The notes beneath the pieces were generated by a model. It saw only the letters and a list, made by a program, of their open reading frames with translations, was not told the DNA's origin and ran no database searches. A program made the translations under genes and the position numbers. Source: RYN-428 sp035695715 (GTDB lineage Bacteria > Planctomycetota > Phycisphaerae > Tepidisphaerales > Tepidisphaeraceae). Taken from it: DNA of 46,732 nucleotides. The DNA lies in assembly GCA_035695715.1 (NCBI GenBank), contig DASRRM010000102.1, positions 1 to 46,732 of the forward strand. Direction: 5' to 3'. Below, in pieces: positions 8,400 to 16,946 of this stretch; the first letter of the stretch is position 1, and every line of letters begins with the position of its first letter.

Positions 8400-9995
8400 T
8401 CAAAACGAACGACTCTCGACGAGCCCAGTGCGCCACCCGCATTCCGGGCACGTATTGCCGCCGCCGCGAAGGTCGTAACCACAATGACTGCACCGGCCGC
8501 GCCCCCGCCTGATCCGGCTGCGTATTTTTCGAAACGCAGTGAGCGCCGCGGAGACCAGGAGCGGCAATCCCAGAATATAGAGAAGCCAAAGGTAAGGCGC
8601 TTGAACGATGAGGTACGGTCGATTGACACCTAGCGCATCGGGATACGTGCCACGATCGACGTAGACCCCAGCCCGCTGCCATTTGCTGTTGGAGCGGCGA
8701 TCGAACCAGAATTGCTTGTCGAACGGCGTGGTCCGGTCGAGTCGATTAAAGAGAAGGTTGTAAAGCTCGCGTCGAGCCTCGACGGGCAAAGGTCGAAGAT
8801 CGATCTCACCGAGCATCTTAAAATTCAGGGGAGATACTTCGTAGATGAATCGCCGGCTTGCGTTCGAGCGACCGCGGATGATGTACTGTAAATTCCCATC
8901 GAACGACATGAAATGATGTTTTCGTCCGACTTCCATCACGATCTCGTCCACATGCGTCAAACTTCGCGCCCAAGCCGCACCCAGAAGAAAGCAGGATATC
9001 GCAGACAACAACGGTATGAAGCGCCGCCGTATGCGTTTGAAGCGGATGGCCAGGACGGTTGCGGTCGCCATCACCAAAATTCCAATCACCCAGTTGACGC
9101 CCGAGTTCCACGGCACCGTGTTGTAGTTAATGAACGGGTCTTCCAGTTCGGCATTTGTCGAAACATGCCATTTATCAAGGGCCTTGGTTGCTTCGGTTCG
9201 GATGTAGTAAAAGCGCGTGGCAAGACGCCCTTCGCCTTTTTCGATGTACTTTGGATCGGTAAGTAGTGACTTCAGGATTTCGACGTTGGTCGGATTCGGG
9301 TACTCCAGCAAAGCGCTGATCGCGTCGGATCGGCGATCTGGATTCGCTGAACGGGCCCATTCCCGCGCGTGTTGTTCGGTGCGCGCATCTCTGGGGACCA
9401 CAAAATTATTGAACTCGTCGCCTAGCGAAAAGATTGCCGGCCTTGTCTCGCCGATGGTGCTGCAATAATCGCGGGCGTAGGCGATTAGTTCGCCAGGATC
9501 GTAGATCGGGACGTTATCCACGGTGTACCCCAACGGAATGCGCTCACCGTCGTTGTAAAATTCCGGTGCCAACGACACTTCGGCTCGGCAGCAGTTGCCA
9601 TGTGCCAACGCCCACGCAAAGCGCCCATATGCCGGGTCTTCGCCCAACCGGCTTTTGGCCTCGACGAGGCAGAAGATGAACTTCGCACTTTGATTCGGCG
9701 GCGGCCAGCCCGCTCCGCCGAGGTATAGGATTTCCCCAAATTCCACGCGTCCATCGCACGTGCCCTTCAGAACTTCGGTGACCCGAACCGTGACCTTGCG
9801 CCAATAATTTTTCCCCAGGTTTGGTTGGGCCTGAGTAGCTTCAACCACCCCAACGACCACCAAGTCAGTGCTTGCCAGTTCCGCCTCGATGCTTGCTCTC
9901 CCGTGATAGATTGTGGCTGCTGAAAGTCGACAGAAGCATGACACCGTGAAGAACGCAATGAAAATGCAGAGAATAGACCGGCACCGAATTCTCAC
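8400..9995 (-). CDS. Membrane protein with C-terminal zinc ribbon
   Basis: 531 aa from a GTG at 9995, since no ATG lies near the N-terminus. The signal-like start is LCIFIAFFTVSCFCRLSAA. A large extracytoplasmic part of about 280 residues follows, with several Cys. Two transmembrane helices come next (WVIGILVMATATVLAIRF and FIPLLSAISCFLLGAAW), then another soluble part, then a helix near 465-485. The last 30 residues form a zinc ribbon: C502-x2-C505-GYDLRG and C516-PE-C519. That CGYDLRG..CPECG ribbon recurs on unrelated planctomycetal membrane proteins, which supports the host assignment. The function is unknown. Residues 40-110 resemble a beta-rich secreted domain but are not assigned. Confidence 0.75.
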   Translation of the reverse strand: MRIRCRSILCIFIAFFTVSCFCRLSAATIYHGRASIEAELASTDLVVVGVVEATQAQPNLGKNYWRKVTVRVTEVLKGTCDGRVEFGEILYLGGAGWPPPNQSAKFIFCLVEAKSRLGEDPAYGRFAWALAHGNCCRAEVSLAPEFYNDGERIPLGYTVDNVPIYDPGELIAYARDYCSTIGETRPAIFSLGDEFNNFVVPRDARTEQHAREWARSANPDRRSDAISALLEYPNPTNVEILKSLLTDPKYIEKGEGRLATRFYYIRTEATKALDKWHVSTNAELEDPFINYNTVPWNSGVNWVIGILVMATATVLAIRFKRIRRRFIPLLSAISCFLLGAAWARSLTHVDEIVMEVGRKHHFMSFDGNLQYIIRGRSNASRRFIYEVSPLNFKMLGEIDLRPLPVEARRELYNLLFNRLDRTTPFDKQFWFDRRSNSKWQRAGVYVDRGTYPDALGVNRPYLIVQAPYLWLLYILGLPLLVSAALTAFRKIRSRIRRGRGRCSHCGYDLRGGGNTCPECGWRTGLVESRSF

Positions 9996-10122
9996 GGGAA
10001 GCCATCCTACCGCCGCGGAGAAATCAATTCACTTCCGGCGAACCGCAGCCGCCTGCCCCGCTCCCGAAGGAGTTGGTTGCGATATTGCGGAATTGCAGGG
10101 GCGTGATATCTTCAGGACGGCT

Positions 10123-10141
10123 CACGGGCGGGCCGCCCGTG
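10123..10141. repeat. CACGGGC hairpin repeat (type A)
   Basis: Perfect 7-bp arms CACGGGC and GCCCGTG around a 5-base loop, followed by CCACG. It ends 18 bp before the GT4 start codon. It belongs to the same type as the hairpins in the atp operon (near 42.7, 44.3 and 44.9-45.0 kb). Confidence 0.8.
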
Positions 10142-10159
10142 CCACGCTAAGATTCTCCC

Positions 10160-11416
10160 ATGCACGTTCTTTACGTTCATCCCAATTTCCCCGCCCAGTT
10201 CGGGCATATCGCCTCGCAACTGGTCGAGCGCCTTGGCTGGAAGGTAACCTTCGCCACCAGTTCCAAAGGCCCGGACGTTGGCGGGATTCATCGCGTAGTG
10301 TATGCCCCGGCCAGCGGCGCCACTGCCGCCAATCACTTCTGCTCGCGAACGTTTGAAAACACCATTTGGAATTGCGACGCCGTCTATCTGGCGCTCAAGG
10401 CCCGGCGGGACATCAAGCCCGATCTCATCGTCGGCCACAGCGGCTTCGGCAGCACGCTGTTCCTGCGCGAGCTTTATGGCAATACGCCAATCATCAACTT
10501 CTTCGAGTTCTACTACAGCACCGGCGGGACTGACTCAGACCTGGGGTTTCGCCATGACCTGAAGTGGCCGGTGCCCGATGCCCACAAGCATCGGGCTCGC
10601 GCGCGAAATGCGATGATCCTGCTCGATCTGCAAAACTGCGATGCGGCTTATGTTCCCACCCAGTTTCAAAAATCGCGCTTTCCCGCCGAGTATCAGCCGA
10701 AGCTCAAAGTCGTTTTCGATGGAATCGACCGGACGGTTTTTAACGGGCAAGACCGCCGCCTTCGCCCGCCGATCGGCGAGCGGCCCTCGCGCGAAATTCT
10801 TGGGAAGATGGTTCGGCCGCTGACGCGCATCGTCACCTATGTGAGCCGGGGATTTGAAAGCATGCGTGGCTTCGACATTTTCATGAAAGCCGCCCAGCGC
10901 ATCATCGATCAGTATCCGGATGTGGTGTTCTTCGTCGTCGGCAGCGACCGGATTTGCTACGGCGGCGATGACACGCACCTGGGCGGCGAAAAATCGTTCA
11001 AGAACTGGGTGCTGGCCCGCGACAAATATGATCTGAGCAAATTTCATTTCACCGGCTTGCTGCCGCCGGGGCAGTTGGCCGAGCTATTGGCGACCACCGA
11101 CCTGCATATTTATCTCACCGCGCCGTTTGTGCTGTCGTGGAGCTTGATGGACGCGCTAAGCTGCGGCGCAGTGGTGCTGGGCTCGCGCACGGCGCCGGTG
11201 GAGGAGATGATTAAGGATGGCGAGAACGGTTTGCTGGCGGATTTCTTCAATGCTGAGCAATTCGCTGCCCGGGCTTTGACCGTGTTGCGCGATCCGGATG
11301 CATTTCGGCCGCTCGGGGCGGCGGCGGAGAAAATGATCGCCGAGCGGTATGGGCTGGATAGGGTGTTGCCGGAGATGGTGGGGTTTTACGAGGATGTGAT
11401 CAAACGCCAGGAGTGA
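10160..11416 (+). CDS. GT4-type glycosyltransferase
   Basis: 418 aa. The N-terminal half starts MHVLYVHPNFPAQFGHIA, typical of GT4 enzymes with a GT-B fold. The C-terminal half holds TYVSRGFESMRGFDIFMKAA, the nucleotide-sugar segment, and SLMDALSCGAVVLGSRTAPVEE, the usual donor-binding region. The retaining mechanism is a family property, not seen here. It should transfer a hexose from an activated donor to a glycan, lipid or protein at the cytoplasmic side of the membrane. It stands alone between unrelated genes, so its pathway is open. Confidence 0.9.
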   Translation: MHVLYVHPNFPAQFGHIASQLVERLGWKVTFATSSKGPDVGGIHRVVYAPASGATAANHFCSRTFENTIWNCDAVYLALKARRDIKPDLIVGHSGFGSTLFLRELYGNTPIINFFEFYYSTGGTDSDLGFRHDLKWPVPDAHKHRARARNAMILLDLQNCDAAYVPTQFQKSRFPAEYQPKLKVVFDGIDRTVFNGQDRRLRPPIGERPSREILGKMVRPLTRIVTYVSRGFESMRGFDIFMKAAQRIIDQYPDVVFFVVGSDRICYGGDDTHLGGEKSFKNWVLARDKYDLSKFHFTGLLPPGQLAELLATTDLHIYLTAPFVLSWSLMDALSCGAVVLGSRTAPVEEMIKDGENGLLADFFNAEQFAARALTVLRDPDAFRPLGAAAEKMIAERYGLDRVLPEMVGFYEDVIKRQE

Positions 11417-11440
11417 GTAATTGATTGTTGGGGGGAAGGC

Positions 11441-11462
11441 GGTGGCGACTGAAGTCGCCACC
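11441..11462. repeat. Short hairpin after the GT4 gene
   Basis: 9-bp perfect arms (GGTGGCGAC and GTCGCCACC) with a 4-base loop, 24 bp after the stop codon. No T-run follows, so it is either a repeat of its own type or a poor terminator. Confidence 0.6.
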
Positions 11463-11590
11463 CCGGCGTGACAATTCGAAGTATCAAGGTGATACCGCGG
11501 TCAATCCGAAATTCTTCGGCGCCTGCTGGTGAACAATTTTGCGCCGCCGATATGATCGGCACGAATTACCAACGAAGGAGCGTATTAAGA

Positions 11591-13396
11591 ATGAGCAAGG
11601 TCAAAGCGTTGCCGCTGCGAAAGAAGGTCAAAGAAGCTGATACCTGGGATTTGTCGTCCCTCTTCAAAGACGACACGGCGTGGGAAGCCGCGTTCAAAAC
11701 CTGGGAGGGGCAGATCGGCGGATATGAAAAGTTCAAGGGGAAACTCGCCTCCAGCAGCGAAATGCTGGCGGCGTGCCTGCAATTTGATTCGGCCATCGAA
11801 CGCGCCGGCGAACGCCTGGGCGTTTATGCATCCCTCAAGACTGCCGAGGACCAGGGCAACAGCGAATATCAACGGATGAATGGGCGATATCAGCATGCCG
11901 CCACTCGCGCCGCCGAGAATGCCAGCTTTATTCGCCCAGAAATCATGGGTATCCCGGCGAAGGCGATGGAGAAATTCATCGCCGCGTTGGAACTGCAGGA
12001 ATGGAAGCTGGCTTTGGAGCGGCTGCTGCGATATCGCCCGCACACGCTCGGCAAAAAAGAGGAACATCTGCTGGCCATGCAGGGGCAAATGAGCGAGGCG
12101 TCGAACCAGATTTTTCGCCAGTTGAATGATGCCGACCTAAAATGGGAACTGATCAAAAACGAAAAAGGCGAGAAGGTTGAGTTGGGTCATTCATCCTATT
12201 CGGCGTTCCTGCATTGCGCGGACCGCAAGATTCGCAAAAAAGCATTTCACGCCTATTACACGCAGTATGAGGCACACAAGAACACCATTGCCGCTTCGCT
12301 GCATGGTTCGGTGCTGCGCGATGTTTATTATGCCCGCGCGCGGAATTTCAAAAGCGCCCGCGAGGCGGCGTTGTTTGCCGACAAGATGCCGGTGGGCGTC
12401 TATGACAATCTCATTAATTCCGTTCATTCCAACCTCCCGGCCCTTTATCGCTATTACGATCTTCGCCGCCGCAAGATGAAGCTGCCGGATGTGCATCATT
12501 ACGACACCTATGTCCCCATTCTCAGCGACCTCGATAAGCGCACGAGCTGGGATAAGGCGGTGAAGCTGGTGGTGAATTCGCTGGAGCCGCTGGGCGATGA
12601 TTATTGCCGGGCGCTGCATTCGGGGTTGACCGGCGAGCGCTGGAGCGACCGGTATCCCAATGCCGGCAAGCAAAGCGGCGCGTTCAGCAGCGGGTCGTTT
12701 GACGGCGCGCCGTTCATCATGATGAATTATCAGCCGGAGGTGCTGGATCACGTTTTCACGCTGGCCCACGAGGCAGGGCATTCGATGCACTCGTATTACT
12801 CGGCCCGGTCGCAGCCGTTCCAATATTACAACTACGTCATCTTCGTGGCGGAAGTCGCCAGCACGTTTAACGAGCAGCTATTGGCCCGGCACCTGATGGC
12901 CAAGGCAAAAAACCCTCGCGAGCGGGCGTACCTGATCAACCGCCAGCTCGACGGAATTCGCGGCACCATCATCCGCCAGACGATGTTCGCCGAGTTCGAA
13001 AAAATCATTCACGCGCTGGTGGAAGCCGGCGAGCCGTTGACGGTGGAAACCCTGCGGGCGGAATACCGCAAGCTGCTGGAGCTGTATTTCGGCCCGGATT
13101 TTGTGATCGATAAGGAACTGGAACTGGAATGCCTGCGCATTCCGCATTTTTATCGCGCCTTCTACGTCTACAAATACGCCACGGGATTGAGTGCCGCGAT
13201 CGCCTTAAGCGAGCGCGTGGTCAACGGCGGCCAACAGGAATTGAATGACTACCTTGGCTTCCTAAAAGGCGGCTGCTCGAAATTCCCGCTGGATTTATTA
13301 CGCGGCGCCGGCGTCGACATGGAAACGCCCGACGCGGTGAACACGGCGCTAGGATATTTCGATACGTTGGTGGGGGAATTGGACGAGTTGTTGTGA
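11591..13396 (+). CDS. pepF: Oligoendopeptidase F (M3 family)
   Basis: A zinc oligopeptidase of 601 aa, the normal length for PepF, which cleaves short peptides in the cytoplasm. The zinc motif is HEAGH at 393-397 in FTLAHEAGHSMHS. The third ligand is expected in the VAEVASTFNE segment soon after. Earlier segments such as DTWDLSSLF and HTLGKKEEHLLA fit the family. The ATG at 11591 follows AAGGAG (11574-11579); the open frame back to 11468 is not similar to the family. No secretion signal. It is monocistronic, with the palindromic mobile unit starting only 44 bp after its stop. Confidence 0.95.
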   Translation: MSKVKALPLRKKVKEADTWDLSSLFKDDTAWEAAFKTWEGQIGGYEKFKGKLASSSEMLAACLQFDSAIERAGERLGVYASLKTAEDQGNSEYQRMNGRYQHAATRAAENASFIRPEIMGIPAKAMEKFIAALELQEWKLALERLLRYRPHTLGKKEEHLLAMQGQMSEASNQIFRQLNDADLKWELIKNEKGEKVELGHSSYSAFLHCADRKIRKKAFHAYYTQYEAHKNTIAASLHGSVLRDVYYARARNFKSAREAALFADKMPVGVYDNLINSVHSNLPALYRYYDLRRRKMKLPDVHHYDTYVPILSDLDKRTSWDKAVKLVVNSLEPLGDDYCRALHSGLTGERWSDRYPNAGKQSGAFSSGSFDGAPFIMMNYQPEVLDHVFTLAHEAGHSMHSYYSARSQPFQYYNYVIFVAEVASTFNEQLLARHLMAKAKNPRERAYLINRQLDGIRGTIIRQTMFAEFEKIIHALVEAGEPLTVETLRAEYRKLLELYFGPDFVIDKELELECLRIPHFYRAFYVYKYATGLSAAIALSERVVNGGQQELNDYLGFLKGGCSKFPLDLLRGAGVDMETPDAVNTALGYFDTLVGELDELL

Positions 13397-13439
13397 ATGC
13401 GACGACGTTTCCCCGAACCATCAAACTCATGACGCAACC

Positions 13440-13548
13440 CCACGCCGTGGACGAGCGCCAGCGAGGACGCGGATGCGTGCGCGGAAATCAGGTGCCCGTA
13501 AGTCCAACTAAGAATCCGCGTCCTCGCTATCGCTCGTCCACGGCGTGG
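13440..13548. repeat. REPIN-like inverted pair (type D)
   Basis: Two 35-bp arms, 13440-13474 and 13514-13548, match with two mismatches when one is reversed. Each begins or ends in the small palindrome CCACGCCGTGG. The spacer is 39 bp. A third arm lies at 14252-14285 and a diverged one at 28302-28336. Confidence 0.85.
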
Positions 13549-13626
13549 TCAATACGTTGGAGTCTGCTCCTGTTGCGCGTGCTCGTGATTTCATGCTCCG
13601 TATGACCAAATCCCAGTGTAATTTTC

Positions 13627-13656
13627 TTGACACGCGCGCAACCATCGACGTAGAAC
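13627..13656 (+). promoter_or_regulatory. Possible sigma70-type promoter of the Y1 gene
   Basis: TTGACA at 13627-13632 and TAGAAC at 13651-13656 are separated by 18 bp. The start point would fall about at the first ATG (13664). That would give a leaderless message, or else argues for a later start codon. Confidence 0.3.
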
Positions 13657-13663
13657 CAAGCAC

Positions 13664-14230
13664 ATGACTCCATCCATGGGCCTTCTCCGCTGGCGTCATG
13701 TCATCAACACGCACTCCAGCTGGTTGCACGGGAGCGAGCTTGGCTTCCGCAGCCGCAAGCATCGGATTCATTCGTCCGGCGATTACAACAACCCGCCGCC
13801 GCCGGGAGAGCACTCTGGCTTGTTCCGATATCAGCAAGCGCGCTCGTCTTCGCGCGTTGAAATCCCCGAGCAGTTTCGCGGCCCTATCGGCGTCGAGTTG
13901 ATCAGGTTCTTCGCAGAACGAAAGCACGCACTGGGCGCTATGGCGGTGATGGATCTGCATGCGCATTTCCTTGTGGAGCTTTCGGAATCATTGCCGGCGG
14001 TGAAAGCCATCGTCGGCAGCGCCAAGGAAAAAGTTTCTCGATTGATCAACAAGCAAATCGCCGGCTTTCGCTGGGCGGCAGGTGGAACCTTCAAGGTGGT
14101 GAACGGTCAAACTCACCTTTCTACTTCAATCGAATACATTCTGACGAAACAAGGCCCGGGCGCTTGGACTTGGTGTCCCCATTGCGGCGAACCATCTGCA
14201 GAGAGACGATGCCCATTCATTCATCGATAG
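13664..14230 (+). CDS. Y1 (HUH) transposase-like protein, RAYT type
   Basis: 188 aa. Residues 78-165 follow the pattern of REP-associated tyrosine transposases. There is a helix, then AMAVMDLHAHFLVEL, whose His99-x-His101 sits where RAYTs have the metal-binding MPNHVH motif. A helix with KAIVGSAKEKVSRLINK follows (the position of the usual LK..TSR helix). IEYILTKQG then puts Tyr158 where the catalytic Tyr of YI..NP is expected. The first 60 residues are low-complexity (NNPPPPGE) and may be leader; ATGs at 13664 and 13676 are both possible. The family nicks and joins single-stranded DNA at hairpins. Here matching palindromes flank the gene. The HUH assignment is from motif order, not alignment, and the domain is shorter than canonical RAYTs. 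Confidence 0.6.
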   Translation: MTPSMGLLRWRHVINTHSSWLHGSELGFRSRKHRIHSSGDYNNPPPPGEHSGLFRYQQARSSSRVEIPEQFRGPIGVELIRFFAERKHALGAMAVMDLHAHFLVELSESLPAVKAIVGSAKEKVSRLINKQIAGFRWAAGGTFKVVNGQTHLSTSIEYILTKQGPGAWTWCPHCGEPSAERRCPFIHR

Positions 14231-14251
14231 TAAAATATTTCGAATATTCAC

Positions 14252-14285
14252 GCCGCGTCCTCGCTGACGCTCGTCCACGGCGTGG
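14252..14285. repeat. Third copy of the type D arm
   Basis: This 34-bp segment matches the arm at 13514-13548 in the same orientation (CCGCGTCCTCGCT, a 2-base difference, CGCTCGTCCACGGCGTGG). It closes the unit on the right. A small AT-rich symmetric stretch (AATATTTCGAATATT) lies just before it. Confidence 0.8.
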
Positions 14286-14623
14286 TATTTCATGCGTTCG
14301 ATCTGGACTGCAATCATCACAGCTACCTGCCGACGAAGGTGCGTTCGCCGCGGCATTTTGATCGGCTGGGAAATCTGGTGGTGATTCCCGACCTGGACGC
14401 GGTGGTGGCGCTGATCGACGAGGAAAACCGGGTGGTGGCGTCGCTGGGCGACGGATTCACGACATTTGAAGAAGTTCGCTCATTGCGGACCAAATCGCGC
14501 GATCATTTCACGCCGGGAAAATTCGTCTGCCCGCATGATGCGGCTTTCGATAAAGACGGGAGCATTTTCATCAGCGAGTGGGTGGACGTCGGGCGGGTGA
14601 CGAAGTTGCAGAAGGTGTCATAA
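14286..14623 (+). pseudogene. 3' remnant of an NHL-repeat (beta-propeller) gene
   Basis: About 112 codons with the typical C-terminal end of planctomycetal NHL-repeat proteins: NLVVIPDLDAVVALIDEENRVVASLGDG, then PGKFVCPHDAAFDKDGSIFISEWVDVGRVTKLQKV. A whole protein would have about six blades and a signal peptide, and only the last one or two blades are present. The homologous part begins right at the edge of the palindrome arm ending at 14285. A GTG at 14282 can open the frame, but no 5' portion exists between here and pepF. It is most simply a gene whose 5' part was lost when the palindromic unit arrived. Confidence 0.7.
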
Positions 14624-14692
14624 CGCCTTCGAAGCGAAAATCCTCGACGTTTTATAATTGCCGCGTTCAGGTGTCAGCCGGAGGATGCGGGC

Positions 14693-15421
14693 GTGCCGAA
14701 GACGGTTAACTTTTCATCAATTGTTGGGCGTCCGATTGGGCAGTCACGCACCCCGCCGGCCATGATGGCGAAGCAGGCGCTGGAGCGAATGACTCGCCGC
14801 GAGGCGGAACTTCGGCGCGCAAATCTCAATCGCATGGCATTGGGCGTGGGAATTGTCCTTGGCGTTCTGGCCGTTGGCATATGGGGTGCGGTGGCATTTG
14901 TAGTGCATATTGCCAACAAGACACCGCCGGTATACCAACCGAATGAGCATCCGGTTTCACCGTTGAGAATCGCACTGTTTGTCACCGGCGGATTGTTGGC
15001 AGTCACGTTTCTGATGGCGATATTCACGAGAAAAGAGTCGCGGTCTGACGTCGCGAATCAGGTCATGGAATCGGGAAGCCGTGGAGGCGGCTGCCATGAC
15101 AATCCACTGTTGCGGCTCTATTTGATGATCGTAATGCTGGGAATGATTTACGGCGAATTCCTGATCGTTGACGCAATCAAGGCTACGTGGGTGAGAACCC
15201 GCCTCCGCACGGTCGATCGCCAGCGCGCGGCGATGATCCTCGGGACGGTCCTTTCACAGGTGATGGATGTTGAGACGGGGACGTTGCGGACGATTGGCGA
15301 ATCGCCGATGGACCTGCGGCAGGTCCTCGCATATCTGATCGAATATGAATGGGTCGACATTTCCGCCGATGGAAACTGTTTGAGTCTCGTCTCCCCGGCG
15401 CGGCGGGCGCTGCGCCACTGA
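14693..15421 (+). CDS. Small membrane protein of unknown function
   Basis: 242 aa from a GTG with GGAGG 8 bases upstream. A charged amphipathic N-terminus (REAELRRANLNRM) leads into a first transmembrane helix (ALGVGIVLGVLAVGIWGAVAFVV). A second follows (LRIALFVTGGLLAVTFLMAIF), then a third (LYLMIVMLGMIYGEFLIVDAI). The remaining 70 residues are soluble and basic at first, with a helix pattern resembling a winged-helix fold (LRQVLAYLIEYEWVDI), which I do not assign. No family recognised. Confidence 0.65.
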   Translation: MPKTVNFSSIVGRPIGQSRTPPAMMAKQALERMTRREAELRRANLNRMALGVGIVLGVLAVGIWGAVAFVVHIANKTPPVYQPNEHPVSPLRIALFVTGGLLAVTFLMAIFTRKESRSDVANQVMESGSRGGGCHDNPLLRLYLMIVMLGMIYGEFLIVDAIKATWVRTRLRTVDRQRAAMILGTVLSQVMDVETGTLRTIGESPMDLRQVLAYLIEYEWVDISADGNCLSLVSPARRALRH

Positions 15422-15515
15422 CGGGCGCTTTCAATCGCATGCGCGTCCTTTATTTATTGCCAGCCAGGCATGCACCGCAGTTGTCCCCCTTGCCTGCCAC
15501 GGGTAAAACCCCGCC

Positions 15516-16946
15516 GTGGATATTGCGTGGAAAATTGCGACGACCCTGGCGCTGGTGGCGCTCAATGCATTTTTTGTGGCCGCGGAATTCGCTTCCGTGC
15601 AGGCGAGAACGTCGCGGCTTCAGACCCTGCCCGGTAAATCCATCCGCGCACGCTTCGCCCGGCGGGTGAAGCGAAGGCTCGACCTGTATCTTTCCAGTTG
15701 CCAGCTTGGCGTCACCCTTGCAAGCCTGGGGTTGGGAGCCGTGACCGAGCCGGCGGTGGCGGCGATCGTCGAACCGGCCCTTCGCACGTTTCATCTGCAA
15801 CCTTACGACATCGGCGCGATCGCATTTACCATGGCGATGGCGATCAGCACCTCGCTGCACATCGTCATTGGCGAACAGGCGCCGAAGAATTGGGCGATCA
15901 ATTACAGCGACTGGCTTTTGCCGATTGTGGCCGGGCCGCTGGTTATTTTTACCACGCTGTTTTATCCGGTGATCTGGCTGCTCAATACAGTGACGCACGG
16001 CGTGCTGCGACTTACCGGCGTGAAGACCAACCTCGCCGCTGATGGCGGGCTCCCTCATAACGAAGACGAGCTTCGCGCCCTCCTGGCACAATCCGTCGCC
16101 CAGGGAACTATCGGCAAAGGGCAGGGCCGCATTCTGACCAATGCCTTCGAGATCGGCGATTTGAAAGTTCGCCAGATCATGGTCCCGCGCACACGGGTCG
16201 ATTACCTGACGCTCGATCAGCCGCTCGGCGAGATGCTTCGCACCGTGCAAAAAGGCGGCTACACGCGCCTGCCGCTTTGCGATGGCGATATCGATCATGT
16301 GATCGGCCTGGTTCACATGAAGGATCTTTTCAGTCATTTAAAGCTGGTGCCCGGCAAACTGCGTTTTTCCGACGAGACAACGCCGGACGGGCATGCCGTC
16401 GCCATTGCCGATGGCTTGCCGGGGTCGATGGTGCATGTGATCGGGTCGGGCGAGATCGACCTGCGGAAAATTCGCCGCGAGATTCTTTTCGTCCCGGAAC
16501 TGACGCCGGTTTTGAAAGTCTTGCGGCAATTCCAGACCAGCCACATTCACATGGCGGTGGTGGTGGATGAATTCGGCGCGACCAGCGGCGTGGTGACATT
16601 GGAGGACGTGCTGGAGGAAATCGTCGGCGAAATCGAAGATGAATTCGACCCGGTCGCCCGGACCGATTTCATCCGCGAGGGAAAAAACGTCCGCGTCAGC
16701 GGCCTGTTTCCCCTGCACAATCTCGCCAACCGCCTCGATCTCGGCGAAACACTGGACAGCGCCGACGTCGACACCATCGGCGGCTACATGATCCAGCGCT
16801 TAGGCCGCTGGCCCCGCCCCGGCGACACCGTCCCAATCGGCCAATACACCGCCCGCGTGCTCAGCGTTCAGCAACGGCGCGTCGGGCAGGTGCTGCTGAC
16901 GGAAACGAGCGATGAGAAGGAAAAAGAGAAGCCGGGTGAGAAGTAG
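15516..16946 (+). CDS. CNNM/CBS domain protein (hemolysin C/CorC-type)
   Basis: 476 aa from a GTG. The N-terminal CNNM (DUF21) domain has about four transmembrane helices (MDIAWKIATTLALVALNAFFVAAEFASVQARTS-type start, here split by Ala-rich helices). A CBS pair follows around 195-325 (VPRTRVDYLTLDQPL; VVVDEFGATSGVVTLEDVLEEIVGEIEDE). The C-terminal CorC_HlyC domain is at about 355-465 (VSGLFPLHNLANRLDL). Such proteins are implicated in magnesium or other divalent-cation export; the historic name hemolysin is misleading. The CBS pair probably senses nucleotides. The length is usual. Confidence 0.92.
   Translation: MDIAWKIATTLALVALNAFFVAAEFASVQARTSRLQTLPGKSIRARFARRVKRRLDLYLSSCQLGVTLASLGLGAVTEPAVAAIVEPALRTFHLQPYDIGAIAFTMAMAISTSLHIVIGEQAPKNWAINYSDWLLPIVAGPLVIFTTLFYPVIWLLNTVTHGVLRLTGVKTNLAADGGLPHNEDELRALLAQSVAQGTIGKGQGRILTNAFEIGDLKVRQIMVPRTRVDYLTLDQPLGEMLRTVQKGGYTRLPLCDGDIDHVIGLVHMKDLFSHLKLVPGKLRFSDETTPDGHAVAIADGLPGSMVHVIGSGEIDLRKIRREILFVPELTPVLKVLRQFQTSHIHMAVVVDEFGATSGVVTLEDVLEEIVGEIEDEFDPVARTDFIREGKNVRVSGLFPLHNLANRLDLGETLDSADVDTIGGYMIQRLGRWPRPGDTVPIGQYTARVLSVQQRRVGQVLLTETSDEKEKEKPGEK

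Larger units (their letters stand above)
13440..14285. mobile_element. Putative palindrome-bounded Y1-transposase (RAYT-like) unit
   Basis: The unit consists of a 35-bp inverted pair (arms 13440-13474 and 13514-13548), a Y1-transposase-like gene (13664-14230), and a third copy of the same arm at 14252-14285 in the orientation of the second arm. The right boundary coincides with the start of a truncated NHL-repeat gene. Association of a Y1 gene with REP-type palindromes is the hallmark of RAYT/REP systems. That this segment moved as a unit is inference, and I see no clear target duplication. Confidence 0.5.

Noticed and set aside
11441..11462. Hairpin after the GT4 gene as a rho-independent terminator
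   Set aside because: The stem is good, but no run of T follows; the same holds for most palindromes in this window.
13440..13548. CRISPR-like repeat array
   Set aside because: The repeats are inverted, not direct, and there are no regular spacers or cas genes in the window.
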